From Rhyacophila brunnea (taxonomy: Eukaryota > Arthropoda > Insecta > Trichoptera > Rhyacophilidae): a stretch of 64,000 nucleotides of DNA. The position numbers were made by a program, and so were the translations under genes. The stretch covers positions 1,116,001-1,180,000 of the forward strand of contig JAGYXB010000653.1 of the NCBI GenBank assembly GCA_022495005.1, in the 5' to 3' direction. Below, piece after piece: positions 1-10,559 of this stretch (positions are counted from its first letter, which is position 1; every line of letters starts with the position of its first letter). Under the pieces are notes generated by a model, which was given only the letters and a program-made list of their open reading frames with translations, made no database searches and was not told where the DNA came from.

Positions 1-98
1 ACCACCCGAGTTCGAGTTCATGCATCAAATGCATACAACCATAACTCCAGTAAATAATAAATTCGTAACCCCCGCAGGTACTTCCACTACCTACCACA

Positions 99-923
99 TT
101 GCCCACGACAAGACGACAGACGAGGAGCTCCTCTCAAAATAGCCAACCCCCCCCCAGCCAGATTCCGGAGTCTCAAAAGACCATCGCCCTAGACGATAAC
201 TCCAGTTCGGACTCTGAAAATGAAGAGGGCAACCGATCCAATACCTCCGCATCCACCTCCTCATCCTCCATGAGACGGTCCTCGCCGGGATCTCAGGTCT
301 CCGCCTGGTGCGACAAGTGGCGCATAAAGATAAACGCAGACAAGAGTAACGCCATTTGTTCCGAGCTTAACTTTAAAAAACGTAAAAGTAAGCGCAAATT
401 TTCAGACCTGAAAATGCATAAAACTAAAATCCCTTGGTCCAATACGGTCAAATATCTTGGTCTTACGCTAGACACCGCACTCAACTTTTCCAAACACATT
501 AGCGATAAAAGACGCCAAGCCGACATAGTCTTAGCTAAGCTCAAACCCATGATAGGACATAGGAGCAAGCTTGCCTATCGCAGCAAGCTGCTATTATACA
601 CAGCTATCATTCGCCCCATCATGACCTACGCGTGCCCCGTCTGGGCATTTGCAGGCCTAAAATATATCAACAAACTTCAAATCGCACAGAACAAAAGTCT
701 CAGAGCAATCACAAACGCTCCCTGGTTCGTCAGGAACACCACACTCCACATCGATCTTAACTTGGAAACCCTCCAAACCCACATCCTCAAGCTCACGAAG
801 CAATTCTACAGCTCCATCGACAACCATCCCAACACGACAATCAAAGACTTATTACAATACGACATACACGCCCATTCAGAATTTAACCGGCCCAGGAGGG
901 TACTCCTACCGATACCCCCATAA
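99..923 (+). CDS. Internally deleted jockey-like retroposon ORF (ORF1 N-terminus fused to reverse-transcriptase C-terminus)
   Basis: A 274-codon open frame. Residues 1 to about 65 are basic, then Ser/Gln/Glu-rich (starts MPTTRRQTRSSS), like the low-complexity start of a jockey-clade ORF1 (gag-like) protein. From about residue 68 it becomes the C-terminal part of a non-LTR reverse transcriptase: WCDKWRIKINADKS, KYLGLTLD, then the thumb-like LLLYTAIIRPIMTYACPVW and a leucine-rich tail. The endonuclease and the catalytic YxDD palm are absent, so the protein cannot reverse transcribe. I infer an internal deletion of several kb that joined ORF1 to ORF2 in frame, giving a non-autonomous derivative. 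The frame shows no stops or frameshifts. The family is recognised by motif similarity only; whether the fusion is translated is unknown. Confidence 0.75.
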   Translation: MPTTRRQTRSSSQNSQPPPSQIPESQKTIALDDNSSSDSENEEGNRSNTSASTSSSSMRRSSPGSQVSAWCDKWRIKINADKSNAICSELNFKKRKSKRKFSDLKMHKTKIPWSNTVKYLGLTLDTALNFSKHISDKRRQADIVLAKLKPMIGHRSKLAYRSKLLLYTAIIRPIMTYACPVWAFAGLKYINKLQIAQNKSLRAITNAPWFVRNTTLHIDLNLETLQTHILKLTKQFYSSIDNHPNTTIKDLLQYDIHAHSEFNRPRRVLLPIPP

Positions 924-1190
924 CTTACCACATTTTCTTTTTATTGTCTTTTGCTTTTATTCTTCTCGTTTCAGATCCTTATTACGCTGCCAAGGCCGAC
1001 CATCCAAGACGACCAGATAACTAATAACAAATTCTATCCCCACAGATTAAAACCACAGCGGATGGGTTTTTGGCCGGAGGTGGGCTTGCTCACCTCCGGA
1101 GTTTTTCCCCCCTCTGGGGCTCAAATTTTGATGAGCAACCGGGTTAAGACCCGGAAGTAACAGATGCTAAAGATGCGATTGTAAAGATAC
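924..1190 (+). mobile_element. Probable 3' untranslated tail of the jockey-like retroposon
   Basis: Follows the stop codon of the fused retroposon frame. It carries a GC-rich hairpin-forming block (aggtgggc...cacctccgga near 1078-1100) and a second short hairpin (accgggttaagacccggaa, 1138-1156). The 3' boundary was not found; the stretch up to about 1420 is GC-rich and unlike its surroundings and may still belong to the element. Confidence 0.4.
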
Positions 1191-1456
1191 CGATTTGATG
1201 CGAATTCTCTCTCAGTCTTCCTGGGGGCACACGCCCGGATGAAGAAGACGACCCCAAGCCGGATTCGGACTGGACCAAACGCTGGACTCCACGGACCGAA
1301 CGCTGGACTCCGCAGGACCGGACGATGGCGAGATGTGGGGTGGGGAGATGACGGCGGCCTGCGTTGGCGGCGGTCCTCGTTGTTATGTTTGTTCATCAGA
1401 AACACTTTTTAAATACTTACTAGAGATTCCTTCACCCAGACCTCAAACCTGCAGCG

Positions 1457-1607
1457 CGATTTCCTAACTATCGTCTCGTGTGGCACCAGACGACATGACG
1501 TAATTGTGACGTCAGCCAATACATGCCGCCCGCTCGAGCGTGTATTGGCTGACGTCACAATTACGTCATGTCGTCTGGTGCCACACGAGACGATAGTTAG
1601 GAAATCG
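1457..1607. repeat. Perfect 67-bp inverted repeat with 17-bp spacer
   Basis: Arms 1457-1523 and 1541-1607 are exact reverse complements by eye, separated by a GC-rich 17-nt spacer that includes CTCGAG. Each arm contains TGACGTCA-type sites (ATF/CREB-like core) and a TGACGTAA. The structure looks like a foldback MITE or an inverted duplication of a regulatory segment. Confidence 0.85.
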
Positions 1608-1620
1608 GGCCCCAGCACCG

Positions 1621-1678
1621 CGATTTCCTAACTCTCGTCTCGTGTGGCACCAGACGAGATGACGTAATTGTGACGTCA
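1621..1678 (+). repeat. Third, direct copy of the palindrome arm
   Basis: 58 bp matching the left arm of the adjacent palindrome with two differences (at the ACTA/ACTC and ACGACA/ACGAGA positions), starting 13 bp after the palindrome ends. The three copies together suggest a recent local duplication. Confidence 0.8.
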
Positions 1679-4090
1679 CGCTCGAGGCATGCCGACCGCG
1701 CACAGAATAACCATAGAAAATTTTATTATGATACACCTATGTGTATGGTGACAATGAATAGCGCCGCTGTCTGACCACTCGCTATTTTCTCGAATGCTAT
1801 TATCACTCCGGTAGTACGTCATAATGATGTCATATGACGTCATCTCGACCGGGAAGCTTGCACTCGCAAGTTCTAACATAGAGCCCCAGGCCTCTGTCGG
1901 TCGCGAAACCGGGTCCTTCCACTTCTCAATCATGCTTCACTCCCGATAGGCACTACATATAAAGGGGATAGACTATAAAATCGTCTAGGTGGCCCAAATA
2001 TATAAGCACATTACCCTAAGTAAGTAAGTAAATTTTGACTCATTCCTTTTACACTGACATACTAGAACAGTTGATTCCGTTATTTGTATTAGCGATACGC
2101 ACCGTTTTGAACGGATAATTTTTCATTTTTCATAATCACAATCCTGATAAATGAATCAGAAGATATTTAGCCAATCTGTGTCAAAAGTACCAGAGGGACT
2201 TTTGCGATTGTTACGAAACTTGTTCCACCTACAGATACATGTAGGCCGCTTATTTTTACCTAATTAAATATTCATAATTTTCCAGAATAGCCAGGAAATA
2301 AACTGCTTTTCTGTAATTGGTCCAAGAGTCTGGCTCTTGGTGTGATGGAGGAGGTAGAAAAACTGCCCCATTGGTCCACTTTTCGCGTGTGAACACGCCC
2401 CGAAAAGTCATGTAAGACCTTTTCCTATCTTTTTCTGTATTTTAAGTTAATAAAATACATATTTTAATGACAAGTATTTGAACCCTTACGCGTAGACATA
2501 ATTTCTTAATCGAAACTATGGACGATTCCTTAGATAATCGATGAAAACATAAATTTAGAGTGGGGGAAATTTGCATCTGTGACGTCAATTTTCGGGAAAA
2601 TCCCTTCTGAAAGGTATAAAAAGACGTATTTTTCTATACAAAGTCAGTCGCCGATCTCCCATACTAGAGTTAAGTCTTCCGAACCTGTGTCGCTGCCGAG
2701 CCAAAAACACAAAGAAAAATCGTGTAATTTGAAAATTAATAATCTCCGTGAATATTTTACGTGAAATTACGCCGCGTCATAGTCGTGTCGTCATCACTCA
2801 TGGTGACGTAGAACGCGTCGACGAAAGATATTCGTAAACAAACGAATACATCATAAGTACCTCGTCATAGGTACTTCGTGGTCTTTTATAAATGGAACAT
2901 GGTTTCCCAAACTTCGGCGGCTCATTAATATATAAGTGTGCAGCATACATTTAAATAAATATAAAAATAATCACGATTAGTTTTTATATAATAAATTAGT
3001 TAAATAAGTTTATAAAATAATTATAATAATTATTTAAAGTTAAAACATAATGTTAAATTGTTAATAAATGTTAGCTATAATAAATTGATCTATAGAAAGA
3101 TAATTTAATAAATATTTAAAACTGTGTTACTAACAAAGAGATTGAAAGACGAGAAAGAAAGGGGAGGAGTCCAATCTCTTTGGTTACTACAGTTTTATTT
3201 TTGAAATAATTCCGCGATAATATTGACGGAGAAATAATCCGATACAAAAAGCAAGTGTCAGTCGATCAGCTGTCTTTGACATTTTACGTAGGTATATAGT
3301 TACGAAATAAATTTAAATTTGAGGTTAATAAAATAATAAAGATCCTGACGTCAACCTATTACTAGGTGGCGATTCTTTTTGAATAATTAAATAAATAATA
3401 TTGTTACGGTGTGTTTAATAGTGTCGAAACTTTAGGTGACTACCCCCTCCATCTAAAGGCTGAGCTAACTTAAGCAAAGGCTCTCAACCAGGTCTAAGGG
3501 CTGGGACAGTTGAGGGTATATTGCCTTTGTGGTTATACCAGGACCGGGGTAACGTCACTTACTTAGCTACTAGAAAAGGGGGTAGCAACACAAAAAAAAG
3601 TTGAGAACCACCGGTGGAGGGTTTTCTGATTGCGGTCTAGCTACATACTTATTTTCATTATTTTTTTAAAATCACAACAGGATAGATCGTGTTCGTTGAT
3701 TTTAGACACCAATAAACCTTTGACTAACTATTTTCAGACCTTACGCTTACATTGTTCATTATAGATAACACCGTTTCAACGGTCAAATTCGATCGGATAA
3801 ACGTGTTTTTTTAGTCTCAGCTTTTCATTACGTTTCTATAGACAAGATTAGACCTTTGTTTCAATACACAGACAGTTTTGATAATTCAACAATAAAATTT
3901 TCAGATCGGAAGTTTGCTTCAGCCGAGGTTAATTAAATCAATTTGGTTAATCCCGCATGTCCACTCCTTTCGGCTTTCTGCTAGGCTATTTAATCTTTTC
4001 ACTGCCAGGAAAATTTTATTAGGCAGTGACACTATATAAAATGAGAACACCTCGCTGCCACACACTTCACGTTCCAGGAGTTCTGGGAGG
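1679..4090. other. Non-coding stretch, no gene recognised
   Basis: AT-rich sequence with short frames only. It contains more GACGTCA-like sites (about 1841 and 2580), a CG-containing low-copy-looking block (1800-1930) and the hairpin listed at 3118-3196. The block at about 3430-3620 has mixed composition resembling a retroelement UTR, but no coding motif supports that. Confidence 0.5.
3118..3196. repeat. Imperfect inverted repeat (about 25-bp arms)
   Basis: The left arm (3118-3144) reads aaaactgtgttac..aaagagattg and the right arm (3172-3196) is its near reverse complement (caatctctttggttactac). A purine-rich loop (gaaagacgagaaagaaagg) lies between them. Confidence 0.6.
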
Positions 4091-4330
4091 GTGGAGGGCC
4101 GTGCGGCATAAGCATTGGACTATCACGCCGTGGGTCTCAGGTTCGAATCCTGGGTCTGGCAAGTACACGTCATATTGTTTTTCAATTTGTGTATGAGTCA
4201 GGGTATGGACCTAATAGGTTGAGCAAGTGGCTGACACCCATTTCTCGTAAAAAAACAAAATCTGTTAATACAAACCTCTACTCTGTGGAGGCCCATATGA
4301 TCCTATTAGGATCGGACATGGTCGGAAAAA
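4091..4330 (+). mobile_element. tRNA-derived SINE copy
   Basis: The 5' part is tRNA-like, with the pol III B-box GGTTCGAATCC at about 4140 following GTGGGTCTCA. A shared body follows (atggacctaataggttgagc) and a tail ends gatcctattaggatcggaca. The copy at 60588-60780 matches along its whole length; partial or diverged reverse copies occur at 7322-7390, 17031-17115 and 21975-22195. The A box is degraded here, so this is not a functional tRNA gene. Confidence 0.7.
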
Positions 4331-6237
4331 AAAATAGTTTTACACGAATTAAATATTTATTTTCCTTTTAATTTAAACGTACACTATTACTAAACTTAAT
4401 ATAATTCTCGCCGCGAGTGACGCGGACTTTTCTTTCTAGCGTCTCGAGAGGTACTACTGAATATCTTTTTGAACCAAGGGTTGCTCGCGTTGCTCCCCAA
4501 CAACCCTTCCTCTTACAATAATTGGCGACTATCTCTTACCCGCTTTCTTACCTACGATCTACATCCTGTCTGTCTTGTCGGTCAAATGCGACCTACAGCT
4601 TTCTCTCTAAGGTAGCTTATTATTTTTTTTTTAAATGTATATCGCCGACTGATCTTCCGATGTATCAAAATCATCAAAATTTGTAATTCTAGCCAAAAGG
4701 AGCGGTGTTTGCGAATTTACAAGTCCAGTTGACTAATAGGCTGAAGGTCGAAGGTTAGGTCGTCTAGGGCCCCAGAGGAGTCGTCCGCCGAAGGCGGACA
4801 GTTCCAATTGGTGTTAGCAGACACCTGTAGGCCAGCAATTTTGGGAATAAAATAAATCACTTTAAAATTATAAAACATTTGTAATAATGTACTCTCAACA
4901 TTTTCACACTAAAATAATAAATATTGTTTGAAAATACACACGAACAGACAGAAAATATACATACCTACACAACGTTGACAGGAAGACGTAAGTTACCATG
5001 GCTTGACAGGTACATACAAACTTTGGCGAGTTTACTAGATCATAGCACTCTCCACATAACTAAAATATACTATAATAATAAACTTATTACATATTAAAAC
5101 AAATAAAAATATTTTTTAATTGATTTATTCATTTATTTCACAACAACCATAAATATATAAAATTACCTAATCTATTTTACACTTTGATATACACTCAAAG
5201 TTGGCGGGGAACAGGTACATTGTTTTTGTTTTCCCACAACATAGTATTTTATATTTGACTAATAAGAAATATTTGTATTTATTTATTAAAATCATAGTTT
5301 ACAGAGAATTAAAACACAATATAACAGTTAGTGACAGTGTAAAAGATTAAGTAACAGAAATTGTCAAATAGGTACAACCGCGCACGCCCATCAACACCAT
5401 CTGTGGTTGCATTTTTATGTATGTATCCCCTCTAAACCCCACGCACACATACTGCGCTGACTGGCTCCTACATTTGGTATAATGGGGTAAAGTCACGACG
5501 GCCAGACGTTAAGTGGGCGTACATGGTAATATAGCCTACTATAATAATTAATTAATTAACTATGAACAATGTTAACCAATTAATGTACACTCATCCCAAA
5601 TATATATTTTATGATGACGTATTATATATACTTAATGTTATATTTTTAATTATCGGAGCTCAAACCTTCTGTTCCAGATAGTGAGAACTACCAAAACAGT
5701 TTCTTTACAAGGCAGACGAGAAACCAAATGTATTTTACCTACATACGCATTTCTCAATGTTTAATGTGATTATTCATCTTCAAAATAATTTTCGGCTGCC
5801 TACATAAAATTGATGAGGAAGTATCTTTCTCTGCGTATTTATAGCTAAATTTTATATACAAATGATTGCTTTGATACAGCAATAACTGAGATGTGTGAAA
5901 TATGTAACTGAAGTCTAATTTGATTATACATTCTCTAACCAATCCTATGAATTTAAGTATCCAAGGTTTACTTTGGCATTATCTGTACATAAAATCATAT
6001 TGTATGTAATTAACTAATTGGGTGAATCTTAAGAATGCTCCTCGTGATTGACATGTGTGTGCACAATAAATTATTGAGGGATGACAGTGTACATAATTAA
6101 TATAGTCTTTTGAGAAACAATTTCAATGATAAATTATTATAACAATCTATCACAGGGCTTTTCTCGAGTACATATATACAGATTATTTTTTAATCACTGG
6201 GTTACCACCGGGTGAACTACCTTCATCCTTGTATGCT
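4331..6237. other. AT-rich non-coding stretch
   Basis: No coding region, transposase motif or clean terminal repeats seen. Short frames only. A small GC-rich hairpin (gtccgccgaaggcggac) lies at about 4784. Confidence 0.5.
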
Positions 6238-6545
6238 AACATTTTGAGCTTGTTATAAAATCCATACTCAGAGGAGTCGTGGCTATGCGGCGCCCTGACG
6301 GGACGTTTACCGAGGACACGCTGAAATCTGCAACATTCCTGATGGACACACTAATTCCGTAGGATTGATGCTGACGATGAAAGGACCACACAACTCCGGT
6401 TGTTGGCCATGGATTCATCTGGAAACGCCCCAAATCCGATGAGCCTACTAAGGCGGAAATCGGTGACATATTTGACTGCCTTCCGGGTGACAAGGCACCG
6501 GGACCTGATTGCATTAATAATGAGCTCGCCAAGAGTACCGTTTAA
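6238..6545 (+). pseudogene. Non-LTR reverse transcriptase fragment (R1/LOA-like)
   Basis: Translating forward with frame breaks gives VVAMRRPDGTFTEDTLKSAT, then RRPKSDEPTKAEI-like sequence and DCLPGDKAPGPDCINNE. The APGPD motif marks the start of the reverse-transcriptase fingers/palm of non-LTR retrotransposons. Stops and frameshifts interrupt it near 6360. It is a decayed fragment without catalytic residues. Confidence 0.6.
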
Positions 6546-7321
6546 TTTTACACCTTTTGTCACTTATTTTGTTTTACTCTTTTATTATTATTATTGTTTC
6601 TCTAAACAATTAATTCTCTATTTGTAATTGTCAATGTAATATAATACGTAACTGATTGATTGCTATTGATTGATAATAAAATTAAGAAATAAATGAAAAA
6701 CGGATGGTGACGAAACATTCAATCAAAAGTGACAGCCGCTGTCAAGTAATTATGTTTAAACAGATAACGCAAGATTGCATCGGTACTGATTATCTACGAA
6801 AACACCAACCAAAAAAAATGAATAATTTTCATTTAATCGATTAATCGAAACTAGAATTTTGTGAATAATAAATACCTATTAATGAAGAAAGAGAATTTGC
6901 ACCATTACATACAATAATAAATAAAAATAGTGCAGGGAATACTTTTACAATTTAAATTTTACTACTAGATATCTGTAATTCCACTTTCATACATGCACGT
7001 TTTACATAATGTCAACAGTCTATGCATCAGACCTTTAGAGTGTAAGAACTCAGGTTTAACCATAATGTCACTTAATAACTTGTTGCATTAAGCTCATGCT
7101 ATATGTGTTATGATTTTGATTGAAAAGTTGATGATCATAAGAAACTATAAAATAATGACGGATAGAGAGCACTCTAAGCTGACTTTTATTTATTAATAAT
7201 TTATAATTATTAGGCACTAGTCCGCTTTCAAATTACAATTCAATCTAAAAGAAACCAAGAAATCTTGTAATAAATATATAAAAAATAAATTTAATTTAAA
7301 TAATATTGGTCACTTGCCATT
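6546..7321. other. AT-rich non-coding stretch
   Basis: Nothing recognisable on either strand apart from AT-rich sequence and a weak inverted CGATTAATCG near 6838. Confidence 0.5.
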
Positions 7322-7390
7322 ATCTTTTCTTTCGACCATGTCCGATCCTAATAGGATCATATGGGCCTCCACAGAGTGGAGGTTTGTGCC
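7322..7390 (-). mobile_element. SINE 3' tail fragment
   Basis: Reverse complement of the tail of the SINE at 4091-4330 (cctctactctgtggaggccc and gatcctattaggatcggaca). The tRNA-like head is missing. Confidence 0.65.
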
Positions 7391-7784
7391 ATTATCACAG
7401 CAATATAAAATTTAATTAGTAAATCATACACCACATTGTTAAAATACAATAAATATAATACAACACCACCTTAAACCTATTAAGTTACATAATACGTTAT
7501 CTGCGATTCTCACTTTTGTAAAACTATTGTTGTATACAACATTATGTCGGTCCTGATAATTATCACAAAACTGTCCTTTGCACATGATAGGTAAATTTAT
7601 TACTATTCATAAAATACTATGTACTATAAATTTAAGAAACTAGGAAGATGTAAAATGTAGTTTCATAAGTGTAAGCACAACTAGACAAGTGCATATTGAG
7701 CATAATGTGCAACTGGATAAAATTTATTTTACTCTAACATACAGGTACCACTTGGATAAAATTAAAATGAAACACAATTTTGAA

Positions 7785-7900
7785 AAACCTCAGAAACATA
7801 TTACATAAGTATTAGAAAAATTTTAGAAAAAAGGTTGAATTGAGTAGGACTCCAATTTACATTCTTCACTTTCTGGATGAGTGCTTTCGCCTCTACGTTA
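7785..7900 (-). repeat. tRNA-like repeat, reverse copy left of the mariner
   Basis: Read on the minus strand it gives CGTAGAGGCGAAAGCACTCA, then GGAGTCCTACTCAATTC and a T-rich tail ending GAGGTTTTTCAA. The forward-strand copy at 9323-9425 has the same order of parts, so the two form an inverted pair around the mariner. Confidence 0.55.
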
Positions 7901-8019
7901 TTCATCCGTCTATGATTCATGCGAATTATTTCTCATAACTACGTTTTAACAGAGGTACTTCCAATTACACCAACCGAGAGGCAATCACAAACAATTAAGT
8001 TAATACGGTCATTTAGATA

Positions 8020-9322
8020 CGAGGGTGGGTCAATAAGTCCTTAGAAAAGCCGACAGGTGGCGCGACTAGTACTGTAAGCGGTTTGTTTTCATGCAGCGGC
8101 ACTACCGATTCAGTATGCTGCGAAGTTTCAATCAGATTGGTCGGGTTGTTGTGTGTTTCTCGTACATTTAAAAAAAAAATTTGCTTGTGGAAAATGGAAA
8201 AATGGAAAATGGAGAAAATTGAGTTTAGAGCTTGTTATTAAACATTTTAATATAAAAGGGTTAACAGCAAAGGAAATAAAAAATGAGTTGGATTTAGTTC
8301 ACGGCATATCTGCTCCTTCACTTGCAACTATTTATAACTGGTTAAATGAATTTAAACGTGGTCGTACATCAACAAAGGATGAACCACGCTCAGGACGTCC
8401 TGTAGAGGTGACTACACCAGAAATGATCAATAAAATCCACGATATGGTGTTAAGTGACCGAAGATTAAAGTTGAGTGAGATAATTGAGGTTACAGGGATC
8501 TCAAAAGGTAGCGTCATTTCTATTTTACATGACAAATTGGGCATGAAAAAGTTTCTGCAAGATGGGTGCCGCGTTTGCTCACAGTCGACAATAAACGCAA
8601 TAGGGTGGTGGCCTCTAAAGCCCTGTTGTCGCTCATGCAACGCAATCCGGATGAATTTTTTCGTCGCTTTGTGACTGTAGATGAAACATGGATACACCAC
8701 TATACTCCCGAGACGAAAGAACAGTCAAAGCAGTGGATTGCGAAGGCAAACCATGTCCAAAGAAGGCGAAAACCGTAAAATCAGCTGGTAAGGTTATGGC
8801 TACTGTATTTTGGGATGCACGTGAAATTATTTTCGTTGACTATTTGGAAAAAGGAAAAACAATAACAGGGGATTATTATGCATCTTTATTGGACCAGCTA
8901 AAAAACAAAATTGAAGAAAAACGGCCTCATTTAAACAGGAAAAAAATCCTCTTTCATCAGGACAATGCCCGTGTTCACACATGTTTACGATCAATGGCTA
9001 AAATTGAAGAATTGAAGTTCGAATTGGTCGACCACCCACCGTATTCGCCAGATTTAGCCCCCAGTGACTTTTTCCTTTTACCAAACTTAAAAAAATGGCT
9101 AAGTGGACAACGTTTTTTTTCAAATGAAGAAGTCATCGATCGGACAAATGCTTATTTTGAGGACCTTCCGAAAACTTATTTTTCTGACGGTTTAAAAAAA
9201 ATTGAGAAACGTCTAACCAAGTGTATTGAGCTCCAAGGAGATTATGTTGAGAAATAAAAAAAAAATACAAAAATAAAAACTGTTTTAATGCTTTTTTCTA
9301 AGGAATTATTGACCCACCCTCG
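8020..9322 (+). mobile_element. Mariner-type DNA transposon, full length, dead
   Basis: 1303 bp bounded by inverted repeats starting cgagggtgggtcaataagtc on the left; the right end is the reverse complement with one early mismatch. TA target duplications lie at 8018-8019 and 9323-9324. Length and termini are typical of mariner. The transposase inside is interrupted. Confidence 0.92.
8193..9257 (+). pseudogene. Mariner transposase, D,D34D, frameshifted
   Basis: The likely start is the ATG at 8193 or 8208 (MEKIEFR-like). The frame shifts near 8232 into TAKEIKNELDLVHG and YNWLNEFKRGRTST (paired-like helix-turn-helix and GRPV hook), again near 8560 into MPRLLTVDNKRNRVV and TVDETWIHHYTPETKEQSK, and again near 8750 into PKKAKTVKSAGKVMATVFWD. 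The catalytic triad is visible: D in TVDETW, D in FHQDNARVH, and D in APSDFF 34 residues further on (D,D34D). It ends GDYVEK and stop. At least three frame breaks make it non-functional as it stands. Confidence 0.9.
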
Positions 9323-9425
9323 TAGCTTAGAGGCAAAAGCACTCACCTGGAAAGCGGAAGACATGAGTTTGAATCCCACTCGGTTCAATGTTTTTTCTAG
9401 AATTCTTTGGGGTTTTTCAATTTTT
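9323..9425 (+). repeat. tRNA-like repeat, forward copy right of the mariner
   Basis: CGTAGCTTAGAGGCAAAAGC (A-box-like) followed by GAGTTTGAATCCCACTC (B-box-like) and a T-rich tail. A tRNA-derived repeat rather than a gene: the cloverleaf is incomplete. Confidence 0.55.
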
Positions 9426-9954
9426 TTTTTATTATAATAAAGAATTTAACATTGTTAAGCCTTACATAATATACACATATATTCAGTATTGAATAAATAA
9501 AAAAAAAAAAATGAAAAAAGGCTTTGTAAGAAATACAAAATGGTCAAAAATTAAACCGCATTAAAAAATTAGTAAAATTTTATTCTGGAAATTATTTAAT
9601 AAAAGTTGAGTTTTTGCTTTGATGGGTTTTCAGAACATAGAATACATTGAAGAATTTTTAAAATGAATTTGATGGAATATGGCTCTTGCAGGCTTACGGG
9701 GTAAAAAATGGAGAAACTGGAGCATTCAATTGGGTAACAAACTATCCTCAGATTACTCAAGTCATAAAAACTCTAAAGGGTATGTCGGGATGAAATATGC
9801 CAGACAATACGAGACCCAAAATAATGGCGGGTACTTCTAAGAAAGGTGGGCTGACTTTATAGAGAAAGATTAAAGGCTTAGAACTGGAGAGGAGCCTGTG
9901 GAGGAGGTCCAATTCCACAACAGGATATAGCAACATTGAAAAATAAATAAACTA
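9426..9954. other. Repeat debris, no gene
   Basis: Contains a short fragment translating to LRGKKWRNWSIQLGNK and a purine-rich block (9830-9940) resembling the decayed 3' end of a non-LTR element. Neither is enough to name. Confidence 0.35.
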
Positions 9955-10500
9955 TATAAAAGGTTTACAGATTTGTAAGATATCTTGCTACGGTGTCGCC
10001 GCGAAATCTTAGTTTGTCTCATAACTAAGTGTCGATAACCTGCTTAAATATAAAGTTAGTGGTAAATACTTTTAGTTAATTAAGTAGAAAAGATGGTTGT
10101 GTATGCTGTATTAAAATGTGGTAGCCGTACTGACAAGCAAGAAGTTGGTATTATGTTTCATAGGTAAGTTGATACATGTTCGTGATAATTTATTTGTATA
10201 TTATTATATATTTTAATATCAAGTGACATAGTGTTTTTTTAAAATAACTTAAATTATGGATATCTTTACCCAATGGTTGTATTTTGACCGCTTAAAAATA
10301 CTATAAATAACGTAAAAAAATAGAAAATTATATTTTAATACTGAGCGTCTAGTGTGAGCACTTTGGGCGAGCACAAACGAAATAGTCTTTGGTCCCAAAC
10401 ATTTGTATATGAATACGTTCGCTCACCCACAAACCAAACGCACGGCACGCAGCTTCATTTAGCAATGCAATGGATGGCGTCTAGATGTATCTATAGTCTA
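9955..10500 (+). mobile_element. P-like (THAP-domain) DNA transposon derivative, copy 1
   Basis: Holds a THAP-type first exon at 10093-10163, reading MVVYAVLKCGSRTDKQEVGI then FH, ending at a perfect GTAAGT donor. The remaining element lacks transposase exons. The block from 9960 to 10310 matches 57159-57540 (reverse), 10310-10500 matches 52424-52630 (reverse), and part of it matches 50750-51165. The terminus ctagatgtatctatagtcta is shared with the copy at 52424. That copy has an 8-bp target duplication, as P elements do. The 5' end of copy 1 is uncertain. It lies 60 bp beyond the hydrolase stop codon and so may be in that gene's 3' UTR. Confidence 0.65.
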
Positions 10501-10559
10501 AGCTACCACCATTAATATTGTGATTGCTAGCAACACAAAATATTTTTCCTACAATAAAA

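Noticed and set aside
10093..10163. THAP-type exon as the start of a host gene
   Set aside because: The same exon and its flanks recur at about 51010 and 57361 inside transposon copies, and no downstream exons fit.
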